Part shown: one piece after another, positions 1 to 7,184 of the stretch | Position numbering within the stretch: the first letter of the stretch is position 1 | How the letters are laid out: each line of letters opens with the position of its first letter | DNA from: Candidatus Cloacimonas sp. 4484_140 | GTDB lineage: Bacteria; Cloacimonadota; Cloacimonadia; JGIOTU-2 | Direction: 5' to 3' | Length of the DNA stretch: 8,070 nucleotides | Assembly (NCBI GenBank): GCA_002049945.1 | Contig: MVCT01000043.1 | Location: 1 to 8,070 of the forward strand | Notes under the pieces: model-generated | Database searches by the model: none | What the model was told of the DNA's origin: nothing | What the model saw: the letters and a program-made list of their open reading frames with translations, nothing else | Program-made: the position numbers and the translations under genes

Positions 1-62
1 TTTCAACGGTTTCACGATTTCTTAAATTGAACTTTTTAGAGTGGACTCATAGTTAAATTTAT

Positions 63-812
63 ATGAAAAAAAGAATATTTCTCGTCATCGGAATACTCGT
101 TGTCATACCTTTCCTGCTCATTGCAAAAGTAACCTATCCCACTCCCAAACAGTGGGTGAACGATTTTGCAGGTGTGCTCTCCAGTAACACAGTGCGCCAG
201 TTGAACAATCTTGCACTCGAAATAAAACAGAAAACAGGATTTGAACTTGCAGTTGCAGTTGTGAAGGATCTGCAAGGTGAAGAATATTACACATACGCAA
301 ATAAATTGTATGAAAAATGGGGTGTTGGCAGCAAGGATGATGAGGGCTGTCTTATTCTTATTGCAGTCGAGGAGCGCAAGCTGAAGATAGAAGTCGGCTA
401 TGGTGCTGAAGGTTTCATCACGGACGGACTTACCGGCGAGATCGCAGATACTTATATGGTTCCTTACCTCAGAAATAATAATTGGGATCAAGGTGTACTT
501 CAGGGGTATCTTGCCCTTGCTTCCGTAATAGGAAAGCATTATGGAGTACAGTTCGATGGAGTTCCCGAAGGATCATATCAAGTTGGTGGTAAAGCAAGCG
601 CCAGAAGTATCATCAAATTCATTATTGGTTTTATTGTTCTCATGCTGATATTCGGGGGACGCATGGGATTTTTGCCATTCCTGCTTCTTGGTGGAATGGG
701 TGGCGGACGAAGCTCGGGCGGCAGCTGGAGCAGTGGTAGTGGCGGTTTTGGTGGTTTCGGCGGCTTCGGAGGAGGCATGAGTGGAGGGGGAGGAGTAGGT
801 AGAGGTTTCTGA
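63..812 (+). CDS. TPM-domain (YgcG/Psb32-like) exported membrane-anchored protein with glycine-rich tail
   Basis: A 249-residue protein. Residues 1-21 are a Lys-Lys-Arg plus hydrophobic export signal. A TPM domain spans about residues 30-160, recognised by the opening VNDFAGVLS (32-40), KWGVGSKDDEG (85-95) and KIEVGYGAEGFITDG (108-122), all typical of this family. A hydrophobic segment at about 183-210 should anchor it in the inner membrane, leaving TPM in the periplasm. The tail (about 210-249) is almost all Gly, Ser and Phe and ends GGGGVGRGF, a usual ending for bacterial members. TPM domains have been linked to phosphatase activity and to membrane-protein upkeep, but the cellular role of bacterial members is poorly defined. 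The family often sits beside lemA; that gene could lie just upstream but is outside the window. The start has no strong Shine-Dalgarno (TTAAATTTAT precedes it), yet it is the only ATG that gives the complete signal peptide. Confidence 0.9.
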   Translation: MKKRIFLVIGILVVIPFLLIAKVTYPTPKQWVNDFAGVLSSNTVRQLNNLALEIKQKTGFELAVAVVKDLQGEEYYTYANKLYEKWGVGSKDDEGCLILIAVEERKLKIEVGYGAEGFITDGLTGEIADTYMVPYLRNNNWDQGVLQGYLALASVIGKHYGVQFDGVPEGSYQVGGKASARSIIKFIIGFIVLMLIFGGRMGFLPFLLLGGMGGGRSSGGSWSSGSGGFGGFGGFGGGMSGGGGVGRGF

Positions 813-1384
813 TGCCCTGGTATTTGATAATAATAATTTTTATTCTTAATATTCTCTGGGGAATAGGATTTTTCTATTTTCTCCTTCTTATCGTCTTTCA
901 TCCGAGAAAGAAACCAAAACTATTCGGGAAAGAAATTCCAATCGTTGGAGTTCTTATATTCTTCAGAAATAAACTTGCAAAAATACTTGCTGAAAAATAT
1001 GAAACATATATAGAACGCTTCCCGGGTGGTGCGGTGAATGTGAAGAAAGAAGAATTCATTCGAACCACCTATGAGATGATTCAGAAATGGACAGAAGAGC
1101 AAGCATCTCTGCTGAAGCTTCCGCACTTTATCCAAAAGCCGGTCCTATCCTTTGTACAGGTTGTAACAGATCATTTATTAAAAGAATTGTTCCGCAACTT
1201 CATTCCAAATCTTGCTGAAAGATATGAAATTAAAGAAAAAATATTCGAACTTATATCAGATAAAAACATAAAATTTATTGAAGATAAAGCAAAATATCAT
1301 CTCACAAAACCATTAGTCATCATAGGGGCTTCTTTCGGATTGCTATTTGGTTTATTAAATCTTATTTTGCTCATAATCTTCTAA
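812..1384 (+). CDS. DUF445-like membrane protein, two transmembrane segments
   Basis: A 190-residue protein. Its ATG overlaps the stop of the TPM gene by one base (TGATG), so the two are very probably translationally coupled; purine-rich sequence coding for the TPM tail supplies a weak ribosome site. Residues 4-29 form a first membrane segment. It is followed by HPRKKPKLFGKEIP (30-43), which resembles the 'RP-KKP--FG--IP' block after the first helix of DUF445 proteins. A mostly helical, charged middle follows (about 50-165), then a second membrane segment, LVIIGASFGLLFGLLNLILL (168-187), like the glycine-spaced C-terminal helix of DUF445. The middle would then face one compartment, anchored at both ends. 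DUF445 has no established biochemical function. The assignment rests on motif resemblance read by eye and needs a profile search. It is an intact gene with ordinary codon use. Confidence 0.8.
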   Translation: MPWYLIIIIFILNILWGIGFFYFLLLIVFHPRKKPKLFGKEIPIVGVLIFFRNKLAKILAEKYETYIERFPGGAVNVKKEEFIRTTYEMIQKWTEEQASLLKLPHFIQKPVLSFVQVVTDHLLKELFRNFIPNLAERYEIKEKIFELISDKNIKFIEDKAKYHLTKPLVIIGASFGLLFGLLNLILLIIF

Positions 1385-1394
1385 ATGAAAAATA

Positions 1395-1400
1395 GAGAGG
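1395..1400 (+). promoter_or_regulatory. Ribosome binding site that favours a GTG start for the TolC-like gene
   Basis: GAGAGG lies five bases before GTG at 1406. The alternative ATG at 1385, directly after the stop of the preceding gene, has no purine-rich site before it (TTGCTCATAATCTTCTAA). The GTG start also gives a compact signal peptide beginning (M)KKIF. Confidence 0.55.
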
Positions 1401-1405
1401 TCTTC

Positions 1406-2647
1406 GTGAAAAAAATATTCATTTGTGCACTAATACTATTATGTGCAGGCAATGTGTATGCAGAAACCTTTAACATTGATAAGGTCATCCAGATCGGGCT
1501 GGAGAATTCCTATGACATCACAAACCAAACCTACACATTGAAGAAATCAAAGCAAAGTCTCTACTCATCGTTCCTCGACATTCTGCCAAGTGCGAACTAT
1601 TCCATTTCCCAGACAAAAACTTCAAATTCAACCACCAAATCCGGTAATATAAGCATTTCCGAAACCATTTACAGTGACGACTATCGTTACTTCAAAATCA
1701 CAAATGGTCTTTCATCTCTAAAGAAAAGTAAGATCGATCTTGAGATCACTAGAAAAAATCTTATTTATAATATCATCTCATCCTATCTGAATGTGCTCCT
1801 TCAAGAAAAACTAAATGATGTTTCTAAGATGGCGCTGAACATCGCAAAGATGAATTATGATGAAACAAAAACTCTGAGAAGTTACGGCAAGGTATCCGAG
1901 CTTGATATGAAGCAGGCAGAAATCGATCTTTCACGTGCCCAGATCGACTCTCTGAAATCCGATTATGACTATGAGAACAGCAAAATGGATCTGTGCTTTC
2001 TGCTGAGCATCGATTATGATGAGAGCTACACTTTTGCAGAGCTCGATTATGTTTTTACCGCAGATCCGACATTTGATCTGGATATTGATAAAAATCTTAC
2101 GGTAAATTCCTATAAAGAAAGCATGAAACAGTCCAAGCTGAATTATGTGCAGAATTGGCTGGAATTCATACCTACTCTGAGTTTTTCTGTGAATAAATCA
2201 CTCGGTTGGGAAAAGGGTGGACTATTTGATTTTGATGCCAAAAGTTCACCTGTTCAATACACGCTGGCACTTTCCTACCCATTGCTCAATCCATTGACGA
2301 ATCTTCCTGAGAACAGGACTTCACACTATAGTTATAAGCAGACCAAACTTCTGTATGAGCATAAGAAAAAGGAAGAGCAGCAGGATTTTGTGCAGGCAGT
2401 GAAAAACTTCAACCAGCTTCAGCAGAGCTATGAGCTTGCAAAAAAACAGGAAAACCTGTCTGAAATGCATTTCAACCTTGTGAACGAGAAATACCGTCTC
2501 GGGCAGGCAAGTCTGACTGAACTTGAAAATGCTCGCCAGGAACGTTTCAAGAGTATGAGCTCCAGGATAAGCCAGTATTATTCACTTATTATGGCTCATG
2601 AAAATATTCATTTGATCACAAATGATAAATTATTAAATAGATATTAA
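1406..2647 (+). CDS. TolC-family outer membrane efflux protein
   Basis: A 413-residue protein from the preferred GTG start; an ATG at 1385 would add seven residues. The signal peptide is KKIFICALILLCAGNVYA with cleavage expected after Ala-Tyr-Ala-like VYA, before ETFNIDKVI. The mature protein has the twofold OEP layout. The first half contains the helical stretch ending in TLRSYGKVSELDMKQAEIDL. The second half contains NEKYRLGQASLTELENARQE near the C terminus, the classic TolC-family helical-hairpin signature. Long Lys/Glu/Gln-rich helices alternate with short beta stretches (for example PSANYSISQT and PTLSFSVNKS) that would form the outer-membrane barrel. About 410-430 residues is normal for the family. 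It is expected to be a trimeric channel joining outer membrane and periplasm. The adaptor gene follows 11 bases downstream, so both should act in one export complex. Substrate cannot be told from sequence. Confidence 0.93.
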   Translation: MKKIFICALILLCAGNVYAETFNIDKVIQIGLENSYDITNQTYTLKKSKQSLYSSFLDILPSANYSISQTKTSNSTTKSGNISISETIYSDDYRYFKITNGLSSLKKSKIDLEITRKNLIYNIISSYLNVLLQEKLNDVSKMALNIAKMNYDETKTLRSYGKVSELDMKQAEIDLSRAQIDSLKSDYDYENSKMDLCFLLSIDYDESYTFAELDYVFTADPTFDLDIDKNLTVNSYKESMKQSKLNYVQNWLEFIPTLSFSVNKSLGWEKGGLFDFDAKSSPVQYTLALSYPLLNPLTNLPENRTSHYSYKQTKLLYEHKKKEEQQDFVQAVKNFNQLQQSYELAKKQENLSEMHFNLVNEKYRLGQASLTELENARQERFKSMSSRISQYYSLIMAHENIHLITNDKLLNRY

Positions 2648-2658
2648 GGAAGGTAAGT

Positions 2659-3789
2659 ATGAAAAAATTTATATGGATCATAATCGTAGTCGTTGTAATT
2701 GTAGTGGTTGTAGTGTCTGTGACAGGTAAAAAGAAGACTACCCAGCAAGAAGGTGACAAGAAAACCCCAACAGCAGTTGCTAAGATCGATGATATCTCAA
2801 TTGTGCTTGATGAAGTAGGGGAGATACGCCCTGTTAAAGAAGTGAATGTGAAATCAAAGCTGAGCGGACGCATTGTCAAAATGTTCATCGAGGAAGGACA
2901 GTATATTCAGGAGGGTGATATCATTGCAGAAATTGAGCCGGATATGGCGCAGGCGCAGACCCTTTCACGAATAAAAAGCAATCTGAAAACAACTGAGATC
3001 AATCTTGAAAATGCCCAAAAAGATCGTGAATCCAGCAGGGAGCTTTACGAGAAAAACCTAATTTCTGATAAGGAATGGCGTGATGCACAGAATGCCCTTA
3101 AATTAGCGCAGATCAGCTACGATTCTGCCTTAGAGCAACATCAGTTAGTCGAAGAGATAGGAATTCAAGAAACAAATCTGAGAGTTACAGCTCCTGCTTC
3201 CGGCATGATCATACATAAAAATGTAGAAGAGGGAGAGATGGTCGTTTCCAGCGAATCCTATTCCGGCGGAACAGTGCTTATTACTATTGCAGACCTTTCT
3301 CGGATGATCATTCTCACAGATATTAATGAAGTTGACATTGGTAAGATCTCTCTCGGTAGAGTAGCCAAAATTACTATCGATGCATTCCCGGATAATAAAT
3401 ATGGTGGAAAGATCACACATATTTCACCGATGGCAACGATTTCGAACAATAACATCCGAACGTTTCAGGTGAAGATCTCGATCGAAGATAACTTGAAAGA
3501 AATTCGACCCGGCATGAGTGCCAATGTGACCATTATCGGAAAAACAAGGAAGAGCGTTGTAACAATTCCCATACAGGCAATATTTCAGGATGAAAATGGA
3601 AACGACATAGTGTATGTGGTGAAATCCGATACGCTTATTACATCCGAAATTGTGAAAACCGGCATTAATGATCTGCAAAAAGTAGAAATTCTTAAAGGTG
3701 TTGCAGAAGGTGACACGATCTCTCTCGTAGAAAAATATGATCCCAATCAGGGAGGAGCTAACTTTAAACGCGGAAAGAGAATGCAATAA
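2659..3789 (+). CDS. MacA/HlyD-like periplasmic adaptor (membrane fusion protein) of a tripartite efflux system
   Basis: A 376-residue protein with a strong ribosome site (AAGGAAGG, five bases before ATG). Residues 4-22 are an uncleaved anchor built almost wholly of Ile and Val. The two lipoyl half-motifs are GRIVKMFIEEGQYIQEGDII (70-89) and LRVTAPASGMIIHKNVEEGE (174-193). Between them is an alpha-helical hairpin (about 95-168) that should dock on the TolC tip. A beta-barrel (about 217-295, including RPGMSANV) and a membrane-proximal domain (about 300-357, IPIQAIF to GVAEGDTI) follow. This order is that of MacA-type adaptors, which usually serve ABC permeases; RND-type adaptors share much of it. 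No permease or ATPase gene is adjacent: the next gene is a malic enzyme. The inner-membrane partner must therefore be encoded elsewhere or have been lost. Confidence 0.93.
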   Translation: MKKFIWIIIVVVVIVVVVVSVTGKKKTTQQEGDKKTPTAVAKIDDISIVLDEVGEIRPVKEVNVKSKLSGRIVKMFIEEGQYIQEGDIIAEIEPDMAQAQTLSRIKSNLKTTEINLENAQKDRESSRELYEKNLISDKEWRDAQNALKLAQISYDSALEQHQLVEEIGIQETNLRVTAPASGMIIHKNVEEGEMVVSSESYSGGTVLITIADLSRMIILTDINEVDIGKISLGRVAKITIDAFPDNKYGGKITHISPMATISNNNIRTFQVKISIEDNLKEIRPGMSANVTIIGKTRKSVVTIPIQAIFQDENGNDIVYVVKSDTLITSEIVKTGINDLQKVEILKGVAEGDTISLVEKYDPNQGGANFKRGKRMQ

Positions 3790-3794
3790 TAATA

Positions 3795-3810
3795 CACAAA
3801 TATATTTGTG
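3795..3810. promoter_or_regulatory. Perfect 16-bp palindrome next to the malic enzyme ribosome binding site
   Basis: CACAAATATATTTGTG is identical to its own reverse complement and lies in the 34-base gap between the adaptor and the malic enzyme. Its last G is the first base of the GGAGG ribosome site (3810-3814). The position suits a repressor operator or an element limiting ribosome access, but no known regulator site is matched with confidence, and AT-rich palindromes occur by chance. Confidence 0.35.
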
Positions 3811-3814
3811 GAGG
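3810..3814 (+). promoter_or_regulatory. Strong ribosome binding site that fixes the malic enzyme start
   Basis: GGAGG lies nine bases before ATG at 3824. An upstream in-frame ATG at 3737 lies inside the adaptor gene, adds 29 residues unlike the family, and has no comparable site, so 3824 is preferred. Confidence 0.75.
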
Positions 3815-3823
3815 AAAAAACAG

Positions 3824-5278
3824 ATGAAAAAAGTCGAACTCTCATTGAAGAATCTGGATGAAGTTTTTCCTGATGAATTCACCGAAGAACAGAAAGCTCG
3901 AGCGAAAACTTTATTTTTGAAAAAGCTGGCTGCATTAGCCCATCGTTTTTACAGTGGAAAGATCCAGACTGTGCCGAAAGCAGCAGTTTTTGGCTTCAAC
4001 TGGTTCAACGTTTGGTACACCCCGGGCGTGTCAAAGATATCAACTACCATTCGTGATGATAATGATACTTCTTTTGAACTTTCAAACAGGGGTAATTTCG
4101 TTGCTGTGGTGAGTGACTCAACACGTGTGCTGGGAGATGGTGACTGTACTCCTCCGGGAGGTCTCGGAGTTATGGAAGGAAAAGCATTTCTTATGAAATA
4201 TCTCGGTGGTGTGGATGCTGTTGCACTTTGTGTGGATAGTTATAATGATAAAGGTGAGCACGATCCTGACAAGATCATTGAATTTGTGAAGATGTGCCAG
4301 CCCAGTTTTGGAGCGATCAATCTCGAAGATATTTCTCAGCCCAATTGTTATAAAGTGCTGGATACTCTTCGTGAAGAATGCGATATACCAGTATGGCATG
4401 ACGATGCTCAGGGTACTGCATGCGTAACACTTGCAGGACTTATTAATGCACTAAAACTTGCAGATAAGAAGATCGGAGATGTGCGCATTACTATGCTTGG
4501 CGCCGGTGCAGCAAATACCACGATCGCCCGAATAATTCTTGCTGCTGGCGGCGATCCCAAAAAGATAATTATGTTTGATTCCAAGGGCGGACTGCATACA
4601 GGTAGAGAAGACATCAAAGCCGATAAACGCTTCTACCGCAAGTGGGAACTCTGCGAAAAAACAAATCCTGATAGGATCAATGATTTTGCAGAAGCATGTA
4701 AGGACGCTGATGTGCTTATTGCTCTTTCCAAACCAGGTCCGGATACAGTAAAGCCAGAGTGGATAAGCTCGATGGCTGATAAATCAATTGTCTTTACCTG
4801 TGCAAATCCTGTACCGGAAATCTATCCTTATGCAGCCAAAGAAGCTGGAGCATTCATCGTTGCTACTGGGCGCGGTGATTTTCCGAACCAGGTAAATAAT
4901 TCAATTGGATTCCCGGGTATTTTAAAAGGGGCTCTCATTGTTCGTGCAAAGAAAGTTACAGATGAGATGGCTATTGCTGCTGCCTATTCTCTGGCAAATT
5001 ATGCAGAAAAACGCGGTATCGATCCGGAAAATATTGTTCCTACAATGGATGAAGCAAATGTCTTCCCTGAAGAAGCTGCTGATGTTGCAATGCAGGCGAT
5101 CAAAGATGGTGTTGCCAGAATTACAATGACTCGCGAAGAGGCGTTCAATATAGCAAAAAAAGATATTGAATATGCACGAAATCTCACCACATCACTTACT
5201 GAGAATGGTTTTATCAAATCTCCTGATCAGGAAATGCTTCAGGATGCGTTAAAGTGGGCTGTGGAGCAAGTGCAGTAA
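3824..5278 (+). CDS. NAD(P)-dependent malic enzyme (oxidative decarboxylation of malate to pyruvate), divergent subfamily
   Basis: A 484-residue cytoplasmic enzyme. Family marks are YTPGV (65-69, catalytic Tyr), VMEGKAFLMKYLGG (116-129, with the likely general-base Lys120), NLEDIS (166-171, metal-binding Glu-Asp), VWHDDAQGTACVTLAGLINA (190-209, metal-binding Asp), LGAGAANTTIARI (225-237, Rossmann NAD(P) loop), ANPVPEIYP (327-335) and ATGRGDFPNQVNNSIGFPGI (347-366). It should convert malate to pyruvate and CO2 with a divalent metal and NAD(P). Cofactor choice cannot be read reliably. Two features are odd. The segment before VMEGK reads LGDGDCTPPGGLG, where common bacterial enzymes have GLGDIGP-type sequence. 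The region before YTPGV is also unusual (AAVFGFNWFNVW). It is longer than the roughly 390-430 residues of short bacterial forms and lacks the phosphotransacetylase domain of MaeB-type forms. It could be co-transcribed with the efflux genes, but shares no evident function with them. Confidence 0.92.
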   Translation: MKKVELSLKNLDEVFPDEFTEEQKARAKTLFLKKLAALAHRFYSGKIQTVPKAAVFGFNWFNVWYTPGVSKISTTIRDDNDTSFELSNRGNFVAVVSDSTRVLGDGDCTPPGGLGVMEGKAFLMKYLGGVDAVALCVDSYNDKGEHDPDKIIEFVKMCQPSFGAINLEDISQPNCYKVLDTLREECDIPVWHDDAQGTACVTLAGLINALKLADKKIGDVRITMLGAGAANTTIARIILAAGGDPKKIIMFDSKGGLHTGREDIKADKRFYRKWELCEKTNPDRINDFAEACKDADVLIALSKPGPDTVKPEWISSMADKSIVFTCANPVPEIYPYAAKEAGAFIVATGRGDFPNQVNNSIGFPGILKGALIVRAKKVTDEMAIAAAYSLANYAEKRGIDPENIVPTMDEANVFPEEAADVAMQAIKDGVARITMTREEAFNIAKKDIEYARNLTTSLTENGFIKSPDQEMLQDALKWAVEQVQ

Positions 5279-5299
5279 ATATCATTATAAAAAGTTTGT

Positions 5300-5336
5300 A
5301 AAACTCGGCTTGAGAATTTCTTGAGCCGAGTTTTTT
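5300..5336. terminator. Rho-independent terminator, probably bidirectional
   Basis: AAAACTCGGCT (5300-5310) pairs perfectly over 11 bp with AGCCGAGTTTT (5324-5334) across a 13-base loop, and six T follow the GC part on the + strand. It starts 21 bases after the malic enzyme stop. On the minus strand the stem is followed by a less perfect T-rich stretch (TTTTACAAACTTTTTAT), and it abuts the RDD gene stop at 5335, so it can serve both converging genes. Confidence 0.88.
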
Positions 5337-5751
5337 ATTCCTCTTTCACAACAACTGTTCCGGCGATCAGGTCATGTAATCCCTGATGTTTTTTTGTGAA
5401 GATGATTAGCAGTATTCCGAATCCGCCAAGTAGTATTGAAACAATTTTTGCAAAAAATCGTACAAGAGCGGTCATGAAAGTAATTCTGGAATCGTCATGA
5501 CTGTTTTGAATCTTTATACCGATGAGCGCTTTCCCCAAAGATCCCTGCATGGGAGAACTTTCAAACGCACAGAAATAAACAATGATCATAATGATATACA
5601 TTATAATGTAAGTATCAAATATGAAACCCCATCCTTCCTCGAAGAAGATACAGATAGAACCGCATACATAGTATAGTACTATCATGAAGGGCAGATCAAG
5701 TAAAAATGCCGCAAATCGTCTAAATATGCTCGCGTAAGGTGATGTTCTCAT
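5335..5751 (-). CDS. RDD-family small integral membrane protein
   Basis: A 138-residue protein (139 if the tandem upstream ATG at 5754 is used). The second ATG is preferred because GGAG (5757-5760) lies five bases from it but only two from the first. The RDD marks are present, numbered from the upstream ATG: YASIFRRFAAFLLDL (7-21) with the Arg and Asp that name the family, SLGKALIGIKIQN (72-84), and the closing RFFAKIVSILLGGFGILLII (99-118) then KKHQGLHDLIAGTVVV (121-136). It has three membrane segments, at about 17-37, 45-64 and 100-119. RDD proteins are small inner-membrane proteins; some have been implicated in ion transport, but most have no proven role. The gene converges on the malic enzyme across a shared terminator. 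Nothing nearby indicates a partner. Confidence 0.9.
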   Translation of the reverse strand: MRTSPYASIFRRFAAFLLDLPFMIVLYYVCGSICIFFEEGWGFIFDTYIIMYIIMIIVYFCAFESSPMQGSLGKALIGIKIQNSHDDSRITFMTALVRFFAKIVSILLGGFGILLIIFTKKHQGLHDLIAGTVVVKEE

Positions 5752-5754
5752 CAT

Positions 5755-5853
5755 ATCTCCACATAATTACGCTCATCAGAATTATCCTTTTAGCTTAGTT
5801 CCCATTTTGTTTACTAGTTTAAAACCACTTAGATAAGTCAAATAATTTTTGTC
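5755..5853. other. AT-rich leader between the RDD gene and the porin terminator
   Basis: About 100 bases without a gene. It must hold the minus-strand promoter of the RDD gene unless that gene is reached by read-through past the porin terminator. A TTGACT hexamer occurs on the minus strand (rc of AGTCAA, 5836-5841), but no good -10 box stands 16-18 bases downstream, so I do not assign a promoter. Confidence 0.4.
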
Positions 5854-5886
5854 AAAAAAAACGGCTCGAGATGGAACCCGAGCCGT
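5854..5886 (-). terminator. Rho-independent terminator of the FadL-like porin gene
   Basis: ACGGCTCG (5861-5868) pairs with CGAGCCGT (5879-5886) over 8 bp around a 10-base loop. Read on the minus strand, the stem is followed directly by eight T (the A run at 5854-5861). It lies 20 bases past the porin stop codon at 5907, the expected place. The AT-rich + strand flank has no T run, so it looks one-directional. Confidence 0.87.
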
Positions 5887-5906
5887 AGAGAAAGAATTGT
5901 TTAAAT

Positions 5907-7184
5907 TTAATTTAGTGGTATCTCACATGCAATACTGAAAGCAAAAACATCGAGTTTATGTTTTCCAGGCATATTATGGGTAGATAGAGTTATGTCACGC
6001 TCTTTACCCATGAGATATTCAAGACCGAAGTCGATATCGAATTTACCCACACAGAAGCCCAAACCGGCAGTTACAACATTGTTAGTCGAAGAGGGGAAAA
6101 GAATAGTAAGTGTTTCGTCTGGTGCTGGTGCAGGATCATAGTAATATCCTGCACGAAGAGCTAATTTTTCACTCGCCATGTATTCAAGACCCAGACGAAT
6201 TTGAGTACAATCTTTCCAATCTAGCACAAAAGTATCATCACCTGTAGCAGCAGTTACAGCTTTCCAAACAGGATCTTTGAATTCTGTTTTGAATGAATCT
6301 TCACTTTTAGCCCACTGACTGTATTGTGCATCAGCAGTGATTGTAAGATTCTCCATAGGTTTTACCGCAATACCAAAAGCAGCCCAAAGAGGCCAGGCAA
6401 CATCACGATCAAAATCACTGGTGGCAGGACCACCCTGAGCAACCATGAGTGCATTTTCAGCTTCACCGCTCATGGTGACTTTGATTTCTGTACGAGCACT
6501 CACACCGAACTGGATCATTTCTGACAATTTGCAAAGCAATCCACCTGAAACGCCAAAACCAGTACCGGTTGAAGACTCTGTATATTGAACTCCGTGAAGA
6601 CCGGTAGAATCCGTATAGGTGGAAGGTCTCTTCATATCAAACGTACCATAGAAAATATTACCTGTTACACCAAGAGAGAATATATCGTTGATCTTGTACG
6701 CGATTGTAGGTGCAATGTTTATTACAGCGATCTTAGACATCCATTCAAGTGAACCTCCAGAGATAGGAATTAAATCATCTCCATTATATTCGGCACCGAG
6801 ACCTGCGGGAACAAAGACACCCAGCCCAAGGGCAAGGTTGCCCATACTGTAGTTTGCGAAGAGATTTGGGCTAAGATAATGATTTGTTTTAGTTTTTGCA
6901 TCAATTGTGAAAACTGGAGGGGGGTCATATCCATAATCCACTGATGTTGCTTTGTACGTGCCAAAGGGAATAATATCTGTGGCAAAGAAATATAGTGAGG
7001 AATTTTGACCTGCTAATCCTGCGGGATTCCAATAGATTGCAGTGGGGTCATCTGCAAGACCCACCATTGCTCCACCCATTCCTAATGCTCTGGCACCTAT
7101 GCTGTTTAAGCTAAGACCATTGGCAAAGAGTGAAGATACTGTGAAGATAGAAATTAGAAAGAGAACTAATAGTCCTTTTTTCAT
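5907..7184 (-). CDS. FadL/OmpP1/TodX-family outer membrane transport porin
   Basis: A 425-residue protein. The start at 7184 is chosen because AAGGAG (7190-7195) sits five bases before it and it begins a clear signal peptide, MKKGLLVLFLISIFTVSSLFA, cleaved before NGLSLNSIG. The open frame upstream to 7421 only translates repeat DNA. The mature N terminus has the family signature GARALGMGGAMVGLADDPTA (30-49) followed by IYWNPAGLAG, the plug region of FadL barrels. VPAGLGAEYNG (125-135), RAGYYYDPAPAPDETL (344-359) and LGFCVGKFDIDFGLEYL (375-391) are further family blocks. Beta-strand-like alternation runs throughout, consistent with a 14-strand barrel. FadL proteins pass long-chain fatty acids or other hydrophobic compounds across the outer membrane; the substrate here is unknown. 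The last residues are ACEIPLN, without the terminal aromatic residue usual in outer-membrane barrels. It appears monocistronic, with its own terminator. Confidence 0.93.
   Translation of the reverse strand: MKKGLLVLFLISIFTVSSLFANGLSLNSIGARALGMGGAMVGLADDPTAIYWNPAGLAGQNSSLYFFATDIIPFGTYKATSVDYGYDPPPVFTIDAKTKTNHYLSPNLFANYSMGNLALGLGVFVPAGLGAEYNGDDLIPISGGSLEWMSKIAVINIAPTIAYKINDIFSLGVTGNIFYGTFDMKRPSTYTDSTGLHGVQYTESSTGTGFGVSGGLLCKLSEMIQFGVSARTEIKVTMSGEAENALMVAQGGPATSDFDRDVAWPLWAAFGIAVKPMENLTITADAQYSQWAKSEDSFKTEFKDPVWKAVTAATGDDTFVLDWKDCTQIRLGLEYMASEKLALRAGYYYDPAPAPDETLTILFPSSTNNVVTAGLGFCVGKFDIDFGLEYLMGKERDITLSTHNMPGKHKLDVFAFSIACEIPLN

Noticed and set aside
39..48. GAGTGGACTC inverted repeat before the TPM gene
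   Set aside because: Only 4-bp arms with a 2-base centre; expected by chance and too short to support a site.
1..62. C-terminal end of an upstream gene such as lemA
   Set aside because: All three forward frames reach a stop by position 56, but the few residues available match nothing recognisable, so no frame can be chosen.
578..901. Minus-strand proline-rich reading frame opposite the TPM gene tail
   Set aside because: It is the antisense shadow of the glycine codons in the TPM tail, with no signal, start site or domain of its own.
1385..1405. ATG at 1385 as the start of the TolC-like gene
   Set aside because: It remains possible, but there is no ribosome site before it, whereas GAGAGG stands five bases before GTG at 1406, which gives a more typical signal peptide.
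3737..3823. Longer malic enzyme from the ATG at 3737
   Set aside because: It would overlap the adaptor gene by 53 bases and add residues unlike the family, while GGAGG precedes the ATG at 3824.
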